Counted from the first letter of the stretch, positions 24,706 to 36,334 are shown. The stretch: DNA of 64,000 nt from Polytrichum commune (GCA_950295325.1 OX485804.1:32676001-32740000), one strand, 5' to 3'. Numbers and translations are program-made. The notes: generated from the letters alone by a model not told the origin.

Positions 24706-25079
24706 GGGCCGGTTTACACTACGGTGGAGAAGGCCTCCGGTCGGTCAAGAATGCTTGGCCAAGACATGGTTATATGAGGCAAATGGTGGATGTGCCGGAG
24801 AAGAATTAAAGGCAATAAAATATTGTTATTGAGTTGGGCTTCTCCGGCCTCTTGAGGCCGGACAAGAAACTCCTCCTCCGGAGAAGCCAAACTCCAAAAA
24901 GTGCCGCCATGTAGGCGGCCATGTCATTTTATCATCCATGAGAAAAGTTCACCACCATTGTTTTCTTCACCTAGTGTAAACACCCACCGGTCAAGAGTTG
25001 CATTTTCGACCAATCACAATTGAGAAACGCCCTTTTTTTCATGACCAGTGGACTTCTCCACCGTAGTGTAAACCGGCCC
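24706..25079. mobile_element. PIF/Harbinger-like MITE, 374 bp
   Basis: Perfect 27-bp inverted ends (24,706-24,732 and 25,053-25,079) begin GGGCCGGTTTACACTACGG. Both sides carry TAA (24,703-24,705 and 25,080-25,082), the 3-bp duplication expected of PIF/Harbinger elements. It has no coding capacity. It sits about 1.6 kb upstream of the DUF616 start codon and abuts the tandem array. Perfect ends point to a young insertion. Confidence 0.92.
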
Positions 25080-25082
25080 TAA

Positions 25083-26708
25083 GACCGACCCATGGACGTT
25101 ACCATGAGGAGTGACATACATTTAGGAAATGTGAGTGAGAGAAGGAGGAAATCCCAATAATAATTGGAAACAACACTTTACTTGTAGCCTAGCAACTACT
25201 AAAACCACATGGTGGAAGGGAAGGAAAGCTAAGGGAGGGCAAGTGATTGGATTGGTGGAGGGAGTTGAAGGGAAGAAGACGACGGAATCCGCCTCCTCCG
25301 TCTCCGACCTCTCTCTCCCATTTGCTCATCTTCATGGTTCTTGCGCTTCCCGATTCGCATCCGCATCGGACACCACGAACCTCATCTGCTTCGGTCATCG
25401 CCCATCCATCGTCCCGTGGGGCATGCTTGCGGCACGGGCTGTTCAGATGTGGCGGAGGGGCTAAGTTTAAGTGAATAGCGAGCTGGATCTGAATCGGCTC
25501 CGACTTTGTGGGTGGACGATGGGGAAAGAGCAGCAGCATTGCGAGGTGCGGGGTCGTCAAGGACGGCAACGGTGGCAAGATCTCAGAAGCTGAGAAATTG
25601 AAGAAGAAGACGATGTAGGTTTGGTGTTTTGGTGCTCTTGTTGTTTTTTTTTGTGGGTGATTTGGTGGTTTTGGGTAAGCGGGGTGTTGAGTTTTTTTTT
25701 GTTTTTGTTTTTAGGGTGGCTGGGTCCGGGGATTTGTGAGAAAGGAGCGGTTGGGAGAGTGGGAGAGGATGATTGGTGCTTCTTGCGCAACAATTGAGGT
25801 GGAACGGGGAGGGGGTGGGGTGGGATGGGGATGGGGGAGATTTGTGTTTGGGGGAAGGATTAGGTAGGTTAGCCTTCAACCCCAAAATGGCGAGGTCGGA
25901 AGCCCATTTTGTGTGTCCTACTGCTGCTTCTGGGGTCGTAATGGATGCACTCAAAATCACTCGGGAAATCATTGATGAAATGGTGGTGGTGGCCATGTTC
26001 TGTGATCCATTCACGGCGGGCACGACGATGTCACGAGAGGGTGAGAGTCGGCGGCGTTAGCTTAGATCTTGGGTACAAGATAATGTAGGGCAGCAGCATC
26101 TCGCAACAGGGTGACCTCGAAATTCATTGCGTTGCATATGATGAATCTTTCTGCGAAGGATGGTGGTGACGAGCTTGCACACTTCGATGGGTCACGTTAG
26201 TTGTATTTGATGTTGGAAGATAACGTGTGTGTGTTTGGGAGTGGTGCAGGGAAGCGTGGCAGGAGACCCGAATAGGAAGTGTGTGTGGACGTGAGTTGCA
26301 AAGGGTTACAGAAGGTACATCTCTTTAAGGCTAAAAGATGAGCAGTTTCGAAACGATGGCGGAGGAAGGGGGCTGTGTCGCGATTCAAAACCTAAGAAGG
26401 CCCCACATGTGGACCATTGGGACACGCACATGACACATGAAGAAGAAGTTACTACTACTCGGTAGGAATTCTTCAAAGAGGTAATCTGAGGAGGTAGGGT
26501 AAGGGCAGGGCAGGGCAGGCGAGGGTTGGATTGGCAGGGGTGGACAGGAAGGAAGGGCTTGGTGGTGGTTTGATGCTTCATGGGCAGCCATGAGCGACTG
26601 GGTTGGAGGGGAGGCGACATAGGGAAGCTATGGCGGATGCTGTTGAGGGGCCATGGGCAAGGGAGATGCAGGGACACAGGGAGGGAGCCAGGCAGCCGTG
26701 GGGAAAGG
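25083..26708 (+). promoter_or_regulatory. GC-rich promoter and leader of the DUF616 gene
   Basis: From about 25,250 the sequence becomes GC-rich and CpG-rich, unlike the AT-rich surroundings, and stays so up to the DUF616 start. This fits a promoter plus 5' leader. A donor-like GAT|GTAGGT near 25,614 and acceptor-like AG sites near 26,308 or 26,550 allow a leader intron, not proven. Open frames of 75-146 codons on both strands here have no recognisable domain and probably reflect base composition. No TATA box was convincingly placed. Confidence 0.4.
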
Positions 26709-28409
26709 ATGAGTGGAGGCGGTGGAGGCAGCGCGGGATTTGGTAACACAGGCCGCACAGGGGGATCTGCGGGCAAGTGGGTGGCGGTCTTCATCATTGT
26801 GCTCTCGGCCGTGATGATCATCAACAACTTCAACCTCATCTCCCACCACATCCACCTGCTGGGGATGGACGGAAAAGCCTTCGAGACTGTGCCTCTCGTG
26901 CGCCCCGATAGCATCAGGGGGGGCTCTGATTCCGAGATGGCAGCAATGGGAGGAGGTTCTGAGTTTGCAATGGGAGGGTTGGATGCAACATCATCAGAAG
27001 ATGAGGTTGTGGTGCAGGAAGAGGAGTCTGTTTCACAGATTAGGGTTCCCATTCTTTCGCCGCATCCATGTGAGGGTTTCAGTATTCCTCCACCTCCGGC
27101 GGACCCAAAGAGGACAGGGCCACGGCCATGTCCGGTTTGTTACTTGCCAGAGGATATGGCAAGGTCGCAGATGCCGGTGGAGCAGAGGTATGTGTCGCCT
27201 ATGCTCAAGAGGTTGACGTATGTGGTTGCAAGTAATGGAGGAGGAGGAGGAGAAGGCGAGGGGGACGATCATGGCGATGGCGATCGTCCTCCCGGGTCAC
27301 CATTTGGGGGATACCCTACCCTCGAGGAACGGGCGGCGAGCTTCAATGTGACCAAATCGATGCGAGTGCACTGTGGATTCGTGAAAGGGCCGACAGTGGG
27401 GGTGGGCACCGGGTTTGATATCGACGAGGACGACCGTGAGGCGATGAATGCATGCCGGGGGGTGGTTGTTGCATCAGCAATCTTCGGAAACTACGACGAG
27501 CTTCAGCAGCCGAAAAACATTAGTAAAGCTGCAGAGGAGTCGGTGTGTTTCTTCATGTTTGTGGACGAGGAGACGGAAACCTCATTGGACGAGTATGAGG
27601 GTTTCCAGAGCACGAAGCGCGTGGGATTGTGGCGTGTGGTTGTCGTGCGCAACTTGCCATACACGGATGCAAGGCGCAATGGGAAGATCCCAAAGCTCTT
27701 GTTGCACAGGTTGTTTCCCAATGTGCGATTCTCGATATGGGTGGATGGGAAGCTGGAGCTCGTGCAGGATCCGTATAAGATTCTTGAGAGGTTTTTGTGG
27801 CGCACAAATGACACGTTTGCTATCTCGCAGCATTACAAGCGATTCGATGTGTTTTTGGAGGCGGATGCAAACAAGGCAGCTGCAAAATACGACAACAAGT
27901 CGATTGATGCGCAGGTTGGGTTCTACCGCGCCGAGGGGATGACGCCATACAGTGCGGCGAAGCTGCCCATCACAAGTGACGTGCCGGAGGGTTGTGTCAT
28001 CATCCGTGAGCACACACCGATTGCAAACTTGATGTCGTGCTTGTGGTTCAATGAGGTCGATCGGTTCACGTCGCGCGACCAGCTCAGCTTTGGGATTGTG
28101 CGCAACAAGCTCACGGCTAGCGTGCCGTGGCGGATCAATATGTTTCTTGATTGTGAGCGGCGCAATTTTGTGGTGCAGGGATACCACCGGGACGTCCTTG
28201 AGAAGAAGGGAATTTTGCAGAAACCAAAAATGGAGGAAGAAACAGCAGCAACAACAGCAGTAATGGAAGTGGAAGCTAAAAGTGTGGTTGTAGTTGATAA
28301 TGCGCGCGACTCTAAGCCGGATGTGGTGGTTGTCACTCATTCGACGCCAAAGAGGAAGAGGGCGAGTTCAAGACATAGGAAAGAAGTACAAGGGCTGCGC
28401 CTAGGATGA
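26709..28409 (+). CDS. DUF616 / MUCI70-TOD1 family protein, single exon
   Basis: Type II membrane protein of the DUF616 family. Arabidopsis members are MUCI70 (putative hexosyltransferase in mucilage pectin synthesis) and TOD1 (reported as an alkaline ceramidase in turgor control), so the exact reaction is open. From ATG 26,709 it has 566 residues. A short Gly-rich N-tail is followed by one membrane anchor (about 24-44, WVAVFIIVLSAVMIINNFNL), an acidic/proline stem, PCPVCYLPEDM, then the conserved domain with VVASAIFGNYDELQQP, KIPKLLLHRLFPNVRFSIWV and the D-x-K core WVDGKLEL (344-351). Later come AISQHYKRFDVFLEAD, a Glu/Tyr-rich segment and WFNEVDRFTSRDQLSF. The length fits the family (about 460-750). 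An in-frame ATG at 26,580 would add 43 residues; 26,709 has A at -3 and puts the anchor at the usual depth. No intron interrupts the frame. The C-terminal tail is basic. Location is probably Golgi. Confidence 0.93.
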   Translation: MSGGGGGSAGFGNTGRTGGSAGKWVAVFIIVLSAVMIINNFNLISHHIHLLGMDGKAFETVPLVRPDSIRGGSDSEMAAMGGGSEFAMGGLDATSSEDEVVVQEEESVSQIRVPILSPHPCEGFSIPPPPADPKRTGPRPCPVCYLPEDMARSQMPVEQRYVSPMLKRLTYVVASNGGGGGEGEGDDHGDGDRPPGSPFGGYPTLEERAASFNVTKSMRVHCGFVKGPTVGVGTGFDIDEDDREAMNACRGVVVASAIFGNYDELQQPKNISKAAEESVCFFMFVDEETETSLDEYEGFQSTKRVGLWRVVVVRNLPYTDARRNGKIPKLLLHRLFPNVRFSIWVDGKLELVQDPYKILERFLWRTNDTFAISQHYKRFDVFLEADANKAAAKYDNKSIDAQVGFYRAEGMTPYSAAKLPITSDVPEGCVIIREHTPIANLMSCLWFNEVDRFTSRDQLSFGIVRNKLTASVPWRINMFLDCERRNFVVQGYHRDVLEKKGILQKPKMEEETAATTAVMEVEAKSVVVVDNARDSKPDVVVVTHSTPKRKRASSRHRKEVQGLRLG

Positions 28410-30030
28410 AGGGGAAGAGTATTTCTATGGGGTTCCATTCTTCTTTTTTAGTATGAGAGCTGATGATGGTAGGGTTTAGGTTCCAAAATTCTTTCGCCCT
28501 ACAAAAGGGGTTTCATCAGTGGCATGAAGTTTCTCTATCGTCAGATTGATCGATTGACACTTTTGCTCTCCACGTAAGTAGAGGAGCAGTGGCCTCGTCA
28601 ATGTGGGAACTTTTACTGGGGAAGAAGTGCAGATGGCTGTAATGGACTTATAGTCAACATAATGACTTATAGTGATCTGAGTCACAAATTTGGGGACAGC
28701 CAGCAGCACGAGACCCAGCAGTATGTGGGGTTTGCACAACATTCGACAGAGGAGGTGCATGGAATTCGTGGGAATTCTTTGAGTTTGTTGTGGCTGCCCA
28801 GCATCAACTAGTGAAGTGAATTCATGCAAAAAGTTGTTGGTAAACATCTCTCTTCCACTGTAAGATCCTCCCAAGTGCGAGCTTCTGTCAACTGGTGTTC
28901 CCACAGTATGGCAGGGGGATTGTTGGCCTCCTTGTATGCTATAATACCCTGATGATGATTTTTCGCGGGTAATTTAATCGACGGTTATCTCTAATTCTTT
29001 ACTATGTACGCCAAAAATCCTGGCTACATGGCACAAATCAAACAGATCTGAGATAGATTGGGGTCGTATGCGCGCCTGCGTCCTTGACATTGGAGAAAAC
29101 TTAGAAGATGTATCCTTTGCACCTCAGATAGGTAGAGATTAGCGAAATGCCGGGTGCCTCTGCATGCCCTTTGTTGATTTTAAAGGTTCACTTGTCGTAT
29201 AGTCTCTCCCCAATGGACCATGATCTAAGCAATGAGAGAAGTCGCCCATGTTCTGAGCAATGTTTTTCCTTGAGACTTCTGGCTGCCAAGTTTCTACTTC
29301 TGTACCTGCATCTGTTGTGTTGCATCGCTCCCAATGTTTTTGAGGCTTTTGTATTATCTAGTCTTCTCAAATTGATATCCTTAGAACTGACGCCCATATG
29401 TTTGATCATTCAGGGACAAGTCATTTTGAGAATGTTTAATTAGGTGTTTTGGAGTGTTCCTGTTTGCTAGGGTAGTATACCTATTCAGACTGAAGTTTGG
29501 GTGTTATTTTCAAATCATGAACTGAAGCACCATGATGACAAGGATGAATGCTGTGATGCAAAGCTGATTTGTTGTATCTCATTGAGGACAATGTCTAGTC
29601 TAATTCCTCAGAGTGCTTTGGCATTTATGAAAAATCGGTCGCATTGCAGTCTTACATTGGTTAAGATCCTGAAATTTCCATGTAGAATTTTAGTTCGGTT
29701 TTAATGTCTGGGAAATACCTTAGGGGTTTGATCTCAAAATTAACAATCCTTCAATTTCTGGACAACTTTTCTATACTAAGGCTGTTGGATTCCATATTTA
29801 GAAACTCTGAGGACAACTTTTCACTTCCTGGCCCTACTTTTACTTTGGGAAGCTTACCAGTGGAGATGAATTACCAGCTGTTTTGTCATCCTACTATCAT
29901 ATTACCTGATTTAGCAGTAGTACACTAAATATTGTAGTTAATGTTATGGTATTTTATGTCACTGTGTTAACTTTTCTATTGAAACTTTCATGAATAGCTT
30001 TACAAGTGCAGTCATCTCAACTTAATTTAG
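28410..30030 (+). other. 3' flank of the DUF616 gene
   Basis: Moderately GC-balanced sequence follows the stop codon and probably contains the 3' untranslated region. No second gene was recognised. The longest open stretches on either strand (for example 142 codons on the minus strand at 28,476-28,904) have no domain or coding-like composition. No poly(A) site was placed with confidence. Confidence 0.35.
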
Positions 30031-30124
30031 GGGGAGGGCGAATCAACCCATACACTGGTTCCTTGTTAGACGACTGCAGCCCTGCTAACAAGGAACTAGT
30101 GTACAGGTTGTTTCGCCCCAGCCC
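30031..30124. mobile_element. 94-bp foldback MITE with 9-bp duplication
   Basis: Both sides carry TTAATTTAG (30,022-30,030 and 30,125-30,133). The arms of about 38 bp share GGGCGAA, CAACC, TACACT and GTTCCTTGTTAG in inverted order around a 15-16-nt loop. It is almost nothing but its two inverted ends. A 9-bp duplication suggests Mutator-like mobilisation; if read as 8 bp, hAT. It has no coding capacity. Confidence 0.88.
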
Positions 30125-30166
30125 TTAATTTAGTTCATCCAAATGCCAATTATTGCAGCATTGCAA

Positions 30167-30554
30167 GGGCCGGTTCACACAAGTCCTAAGTCCTAAGACC
30201 CAAGTCACTTGAGGTCAATCCGTGCAATCTTAGCCGTTGAGAGCATGGAAGTTGGGACTTAGCACTTCACATGGAGTCCCGACTCCTAAGTCCCAAGTAT
30301 GACATGGATGCCTACATGGAAACACTTTTTGGAGGTGAGGCTAGGGACTTGTGTTGAGAGCTGGGTCGAGCAATAGGCTGGACCCAACTCTCAACACACG
30401 TCGTGCGAATACTTCCGCATAAAATAATCAAGATCTGACTTTAATGATAATCAATCATATTTGAATGGTTTCTTGAGGCTCAAAAGTTGGACTTTGCCTC
30501 AATATTGGGAACCGCTGACATGAGTGGGACTTGGGACCCCATGGAAACTGGCCC
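30167..30554. mobile_element. PIF/Harbinger-like MITE, diverged copy
   Basis: The left end GGGCCGGTTCACACAAGTCC resembles the 24.7-kb MITE terminus. The right end, reversed, is GGGCCAGTTTCCATGGGGTC. Inner blocks of CCTAAG(T/A)CC and GGGACTTGGGAC are inverted with respect to each other. The flanks are CAA (left) and TAA (right), a 3-bp duplication with one change. It is older than the 24.7-kb copy, judging by the imperfect ends. Confidence 0.65.
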
Positions 30555-30993
30555 TAAATCTATAACGCCCAACTGTTTTTACAAGGAATGACCAATAATG
30601 CTAGGTTTACATCTAGTGTGGATGACAATACATAGGTAGTCTACAGTTAGTATCAAGCAAGACAAATAAAATCGGTGACACTAATTACAATTTTTAGTGT
30701 AGTTGCATGATGGAAGGAACTGTTTACTGTCAATTTTGAAGTCTTTCTGGAATGTATTCACCATATAAACTGCTTGTGAGCATCTTCAATACCAGTTGTA
30801 AGCATTGTAGTTTTCATATGTTTCATGTACAATACACTGTTTATGGTAGTTAGTGTCACTTACACTATTTGCAGCGGGCCTAAAGTAGATGCCTATAAAT
30901 CTCAAAGTGTCACATCTTCTGATTGCCAATGTGATGCTATTCGTCAACCTAAGTAACTTTTTTCTATGACATTTAGCATAGCACATTGGGGTA

Positions 30994-31085
30994 CTTGAGA
31001 TGATAGTTTTTGCGTTTTTGTATGCAAGGGGAAGATATTATAGAGCATGCTTGCATACAAAAACGAAAAAACTTCCACTTATCTC
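30994..31085. repeat. Short hairpin of inverted arms
   Basis: Left arm GTTTTTGTATGCAAG (inside 30,994-31,028) is mirrored by CTTGCATACAAAAAC (31,050 on). The symmetry extends outward to GAGAT / ATCTC, with about 21 nt between the arms. No duplication was established. The remainder of 30,555-33,139 contains no recognisable gene. Confidence 0.6.
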
Positions 31086-33139
31086 GTTTTAAACTCTCAG
31101 GTTCACAGTATCAATCTCTGGATTGGGTAGTATCAATCTGTTGATACCAGGATGGGTTTCAAGCTGCCTGGTTGATGTTATTGAAAGACAATGCTTGTAG
31201 TTTGCTGTTGTCAAATGGGTGTTGTTTACAAGAGTGCATCTGAGACTGATGACAAGAGGTTCTGCAGTCCAGGCTAAAGTAAAACACATTATTAGTGGCA
31301 GATTGTAAGAAAAATATCCTGTAGTTTGTTGGATTTTGTACATTTATTATTGCCGAATCTGATATATATGCATCAGTGGCTGCAATTACTGGTACTGACT
31401 TGGATGTGCCTTTGTGGTTCACATCGACAGTGAGCTTTTGAGAAACATATTTGTGGTGTTCATGTTGTAGAAATGAGAATACTGGTTTAGTAATTTGTGT
31501 TTCTTACTCTGTTGAACAAGGAAAAGTGTTAATAGTGCACATGAAATTTCTTCCAGTGTAGATGAGTGACAAACTTACTGCACTGGAGTATTGTGCAGGA
31601 AACTTTACTTGGGTTCTTCCCATGTTGTCGTGGCTTGATTTTGAGCAGCCAACTACACCTTGGACACCTATTACTGTGGTTTACCATTTAGAGTTACATG
31701 TAGCTATAACTTTTCACTTTGAGTGTCGTTGTTTGCCAAGTTCCTCATGTTATATTCCTTGATGTGCATACTATCTACTAATTTGATCTGGGTTAAATAA
31801 TTTATATTATTTGTAAAATGTTATAGCAACATGTACCTTCAAATGGTAGACCATAGTGATAGGTGTAAAAATTGGACACTATTTGTGGTAAATAGTGTGG
31901 GCAACTGTATATTGTGATTTGCCTTGGGCAACCTTATAGTGGCCCATATTATATACTTTATGCAAAAACATAGTGTGTAACTCTAGTTACACTTGTCATG
32001 CCTCTCATGATATGTCCATGTCCTTCCCCTACACCGAGGACGTAATTCTAGGGAGCCTCAAGTCTTTCTTTCAATTAGACCAATAAGTTAACATTAGCCT
32101 CTATCTCACGGAGGATAGTGCATTCCGTCACTCTAGAGAAGCAACTAGTTTGAAACCATCTTGATGTACTTTCAGTCCCATTAGCTTTTTTGGCTTCTTG
32201 GATTCTTAAAAAATCAATTTCATTTCACTTCATTGGAAGTCTTCTAAATGCACACTATTCTCAATCCAATAGTAATATTCTAACCTACAATGTCGACCTT
32301 TGATGTTAAAAAATTGTTGGTTGGTAAATAGTGTACAACCACAACATTATCCACAATGTTCTTGGCGTGGAATAAGCTCACTAGTGTGGCTAAATAGTGT
32401 ATGTACCATATTCCATGTAGTTTGAGCCTTTTTGGAATGAGATGCCCTCCTTGATAATTCCTCACTCTAGGAAGGAAGGTCAAATGTGGGTATGGTTTTT
32501 AGATGCCCTTGTTTTGGATGGAGTGTCTAAAGCATCATGTTATCTTGGTTGGTGCTAAAAATACACCAATAGCACTACATCATTTTATGGTATTTAGTGT
32601 CACATTTACCCTATTTTGAGGCACATGCTAGGTTACATTGATGACTAACAATGTTATCATAAGTGTCACCTCATGACACTTGGCGTTGAAGTACGCTTAC
32701 TAATATCTTGGCATGAGTATGTTCAAAAGTGTTATGAGGTGCATGCCTATGTTACACCATGTTGTACAGGTTGACTTAAAGTCTACACGAATGACACTTG
32801 CCATTAGTATGCTCAAGAATATCTTCCTCTTGCATACTAGAATGTAAACACATGGCACTTGCCATTAGTACGCTAAAAAATATCATCCCCTTGCATACTA
32901 AATGAAAGACCATCGTCTAAAGTATCCCAATGTGCTACTCTAAATGCCATAATGTACATGTTTTTCCACTTAAAGAAGTATGTTGACGAATGGAATCATG
33001 TTGGCAAACAACGGGCATGACACTTTGAGACCTCGAGGCATCTTGTTTAGGCCCTTTGCGAATAGTGTATGTGTACACTGAATACCATAAACGGTATTCT
33101 ATGATTGTCCTAGTTTACTGGTCCAAGACGACCCTAAAC

Positions 33140-33312
33140 TATTGGATGATGGTGGAGAGATACCCAAATCTCAAGGAAGAGGTTGGCGGTTGATTCCTAG
33201 CTGTGAAATCTCCTCTCTACTTGACGGAAAACTTGCCAGGAGGTCAACTGCCTCCTCACTGTGGTGCAAATGTTGGCCTGTCGTTTATCCAAAAAAGAAA
33301 AAAGGAAAAAGA
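33140..33312 (+). mobile_element. tRNA-derived SINE, short type, copy 2
   Basis: An A-box-like GGATGATGGTGGAGAGATAC (33,144-33,163) and a B-box-like GGCGGTTGATTCCTAG (33,185-33,200) precede CTCTCTACTTGACGGAAAA, a GGAGGTCAACTGCCTCC palindrome and an A-rich tail (about 33,290-33,312). The order matches the minus-strand SINE at 20.8 kb. The B box has lost one base of the GGTTCGA core, so it is probably not transcribed. Confidence 0.72.
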
Positions 33313-33640
33313 TTGTCCTAGTTTACTTGAGAGTAATATTTCCGAGGCCTAGTTCTTCACGCTCAAAGGAGGTTTCGAAGAGACAAAATCTACATCACAT
33401 CCACACAATTCTCCACCACCAATCCATCAAATCAAGTAAGACCATCAGACCTGATGTGCATTGTAAAATACACAATTTAACAAAGGACCACTTCCAAGAA
33501 CTGAAAATAGTATCCAGTCTTACTGGAACTGATTGCAAGCTCAAAACTTGCATACTGGGCAAACTGCCCAACTTATTTTTGTCGTTGAGGTTTAATTAGG
33601 AGATCAACTTTCTTCTTTAACATAATTTTGGTTGTTGAGG

Positions 33641-33662
33641 TCTGTCTGTCTGTCTGTCTGTC
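33641..33662 (+). repeat. (TCTG)n microsatellite
   Basis: Five and a half perfect TCTG units. The surrounding 33,313-34,724 has no gene I can support. Confidence 0.9.
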
Positions 33663-34724
33663 AAGGAAGTAAATCTGGCTAGAATGGTCTGTAGGTTGAG
33701 CAAGTCGAAGGGAGTTTTGATGAAGAAACGAGGGGTTTGTTTTCGAATTATGCCTCAGGCTTTATATGATGAAATTGAGCTGCTACTACTAAGTGGTTTT
33801 ATTTTAGCCTCCCCTTGCCTTGCCTTGCCTGTCCCTAGCCTGTCAAAATCTCTGCCTCCCACAATTGTTTTGCATTCGAGAATTGAGGATGTTGACTCCC
33901 ACGTACCTGCAATAACGAACGTCAGCAGGACTGATAATTAAGGCACTCCTCGCATTCTAAACCTATTCAGTAAAATTGCTGATGAACTTGGACATTGATG
34001 ATGAGATTTTAACTCAACTTGAAAGATATGTATCAAGGTTGCATCTCGAGATTTAACCCCTGAGCGCGTTCGCTGGTCTTGTACTATTTGGATGATATGA
34101 AAATTCATCAAAATTTCTTCAAATTATTTCGTGTGGGTTGTCGACAGATGTAACCTTCCAAGGGAACAAGTTATAGTCAAAAATTCACGTCATAGTGTAG
34201 TCATGTCGTACAATTTCAAAATACCGTGTCTATGAGAGACCAAATTGTATCATGCATCGAAAGCATTTGTGGATTATAGTTTTGTGGCCTTGTGTGGGTG
34301 CTTCGGACCTCACAAACATGTTTGACCTATGGCTCGACTAGGGAATGATCTTATGCCACCAACGATTGCGAGTCATGCATATTTCAAATTCCATCAAAAT
34401 TGGAGACTAGTTGCAAATGCTACAGGAGGTCAAAATATCAATGGGAGTTGAGATGCGATTGTTATAGTGATGATGGTGCATCTCTCCTTAAGTGATTGCA
34501 TGAGCTCTCCCAATCGTGTTACCTAACTATTGAACTTAGAATGATTATCATGTTTTGAGCACACAATCTAAACTAGTTCTAACACATCATGGCTTCTTGG
34601 TGTCCATTCTCAGGTACAAACCTTGACATATTATCACTCAAATATAAGTGTCCAATCAAGAGACAAAGTGCCCATATTTTCCCACATACCTTGCGGGAGC
34701 ATGATTATGACAAGTCTTGCAAAA

Positions 34725-34742
34725 GGTTTAGGGTTTAGGGTT
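34725..34742 (+). repeat. Telomere-like TTTAGGG motif
   Basis: GGTTTAGGGTTTAGGGTT is two full units of the plant telomere repeat. It abuts the position where the stop codon of the ancestral HOTHEAD reading frame lies. It is too short to be an interstitial telomere tract and may be a telo-box or a repair scar. Confidence 0.6.
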
Positions 34743-35923
34743 ACCTTCCCGACATCATGACCATTGCTTGTGGGTTTGAGCCCGGAGAACTTGTGAAAGT
34801 GGACCCATCCACGACTCGCAAAGACCTCACCCCACGAACCCAATACGAGCTATCCACGACTAACCTCCGTGGTAATGCCATATTGTTGTTACCGTGTCCT
34901 TGCACCATTGTGTTGTGGCCGAGACGTTTTTCATGTCGGTCGGAATTTGTGCTCCAACAAATTTGTGTCCCACCGGTATGCCCAAGTTAGGGTGAAGTGC
35001 CAACACCAAGGGCGTGACGGTGTCGAATTTGAAACTCGACATTAATTGCGGACGAATTCAAGAGTTTGTGCAAATATTGGATCCCTTTTCTACACGTTTG
35101 GATGTCGTGGGTGTTGTTGTAGTAGTTGAACTGGACATACGGGTTCTTGGATACATTGGTGGTCTCAAGCCGGAGGTGCCCTGAAGAACGTGGTGCGTAT
35201 ACTTTTGACAAAACGAAACCGCCCTGATTAACATAGAAATGCCCAATTATGTTAGTGACCCAATCCCATAATATATATATATTTTTTGGGGGGGGGGGTT
35301 CCAAAGTGGACATCTACAAACTTCCAAATGAACTCTAACGACGTTGTTCTTGATAAGTAAACTGCAGCTCACCGGCCAAGAAAAACATAAAAATTCAACG
35401 CCGTGCACTATATGCCTCGGAGACACCCTATGTAACCAATCTAGCTTGCAATAAACCTCGACTCTCTCATCCGTCATTTCTAAATCCCACAATGTTAGAT
35501 TCTCATAAACTCAAGTTCATTAACCTCCTCATGGATTTGTTAGTAATATCTATTCTTTGAAATTCCCATGATTGTTTTGTGCGATGATGAAACATGTTAA
35601 AGGGTCTCAAGTGCTCAAAGTGCCTTGTTATAGTTGCTTCTACCTTATTCATTTGCATCTTGACATTTGCCGAGAAGTTACGAAGACGAGCATCGATCGA
35701 TTGGAGACGCGCATTTGTGCGTTGCATAGGTGGCACAATGGACACCTCTCCCATTGCGGGAAATTGGCAACTCCAATTTCCACCACTCCCACCTTCGAGG
35801 AGGACCCCTTCTCGCGTGATTCCGACAACGGAGATTAAGGCCGTCTCGACCGGCTTTGGGGAGAGAATGAAGATGGGGTTGCAAGGGTTATCGACCATAT
35901 GGGCACCCACATGGGGGAGGTTG

Positions 35924-36334
35924 CACAGGGGGTCACTCCATTGTCAAGTTGAACACCACGTGCGACCAAAAAAAAATCTTCTTTTGGTAAGTTGCACCAC
36001 CAAAATGGGTCAAAATTTTATCAATTCTTTTTCATGAGTAGATATACACAGTACCTATGACATAGTTAATTGTGGTAACTAAATTTGATGATTTGTTTTT
36101 TTCATAAAACATACCGTTTCTAACTAGAATGACACAGAATTGAACTAAAACAATTACTAAAAAAAAATAAAGATGACTAAAAATTTCAAAAAAATATACA
36201 AAAGATACTATCAATGGTTATGTATATGTAGAAAAAATATCATAAATTTTAAAATTATGTATGGCATGTAATATAAGGGTAGCAAACTTTGTCCGCACGT
36301 GGTGTCAACTTGACAATGAAGTGACCTCCCCGTG
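35924..36334. mobile_element. MITE inside HOTHEAD exon 3, 8-bp duplication
   Basis: The 411-bp element has inverted ends of about 42 bp starting CACAGGGGGTCACTCC and, reversed from the right, CACGGGGAGGTCACTTC. Both continue through CATTGTCAAGTTG and CACCACGTGCG. The flanks are GGAGGTTG at 35,916-35,923 and 36,335-36,342. Conceptually removing the element and one duplication rejoins the HOTHEAD frame exactly (VHNLPHVGAHMVDNP), which shows where and how it inserted. It has no coding capacity. The terminal resemblance to the 38.5- and 40.2-kb elements suggests one family. Confidence 0.92.

Noticed and set aside
25583-26023. 146-codon frame on the minus strand, and overlapping plus-strand frames
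   Set aside because: GC-rich leader and promoter composition gives long frames in several phases; no domain is recognised.
26306-27052. 248-codon open frame on the minus strand, and a 252-codon one at 27,582-28,340
   Set aside because: Both are antisense to the DUF616 gene, whose plus-strand frame has clear conserved motifs. The antisense frames show no domain.
34725-34742. Interstitial telomere tract
   Set aside because: Only two TTTAGGG units; too short to claim a fusion or healed break.
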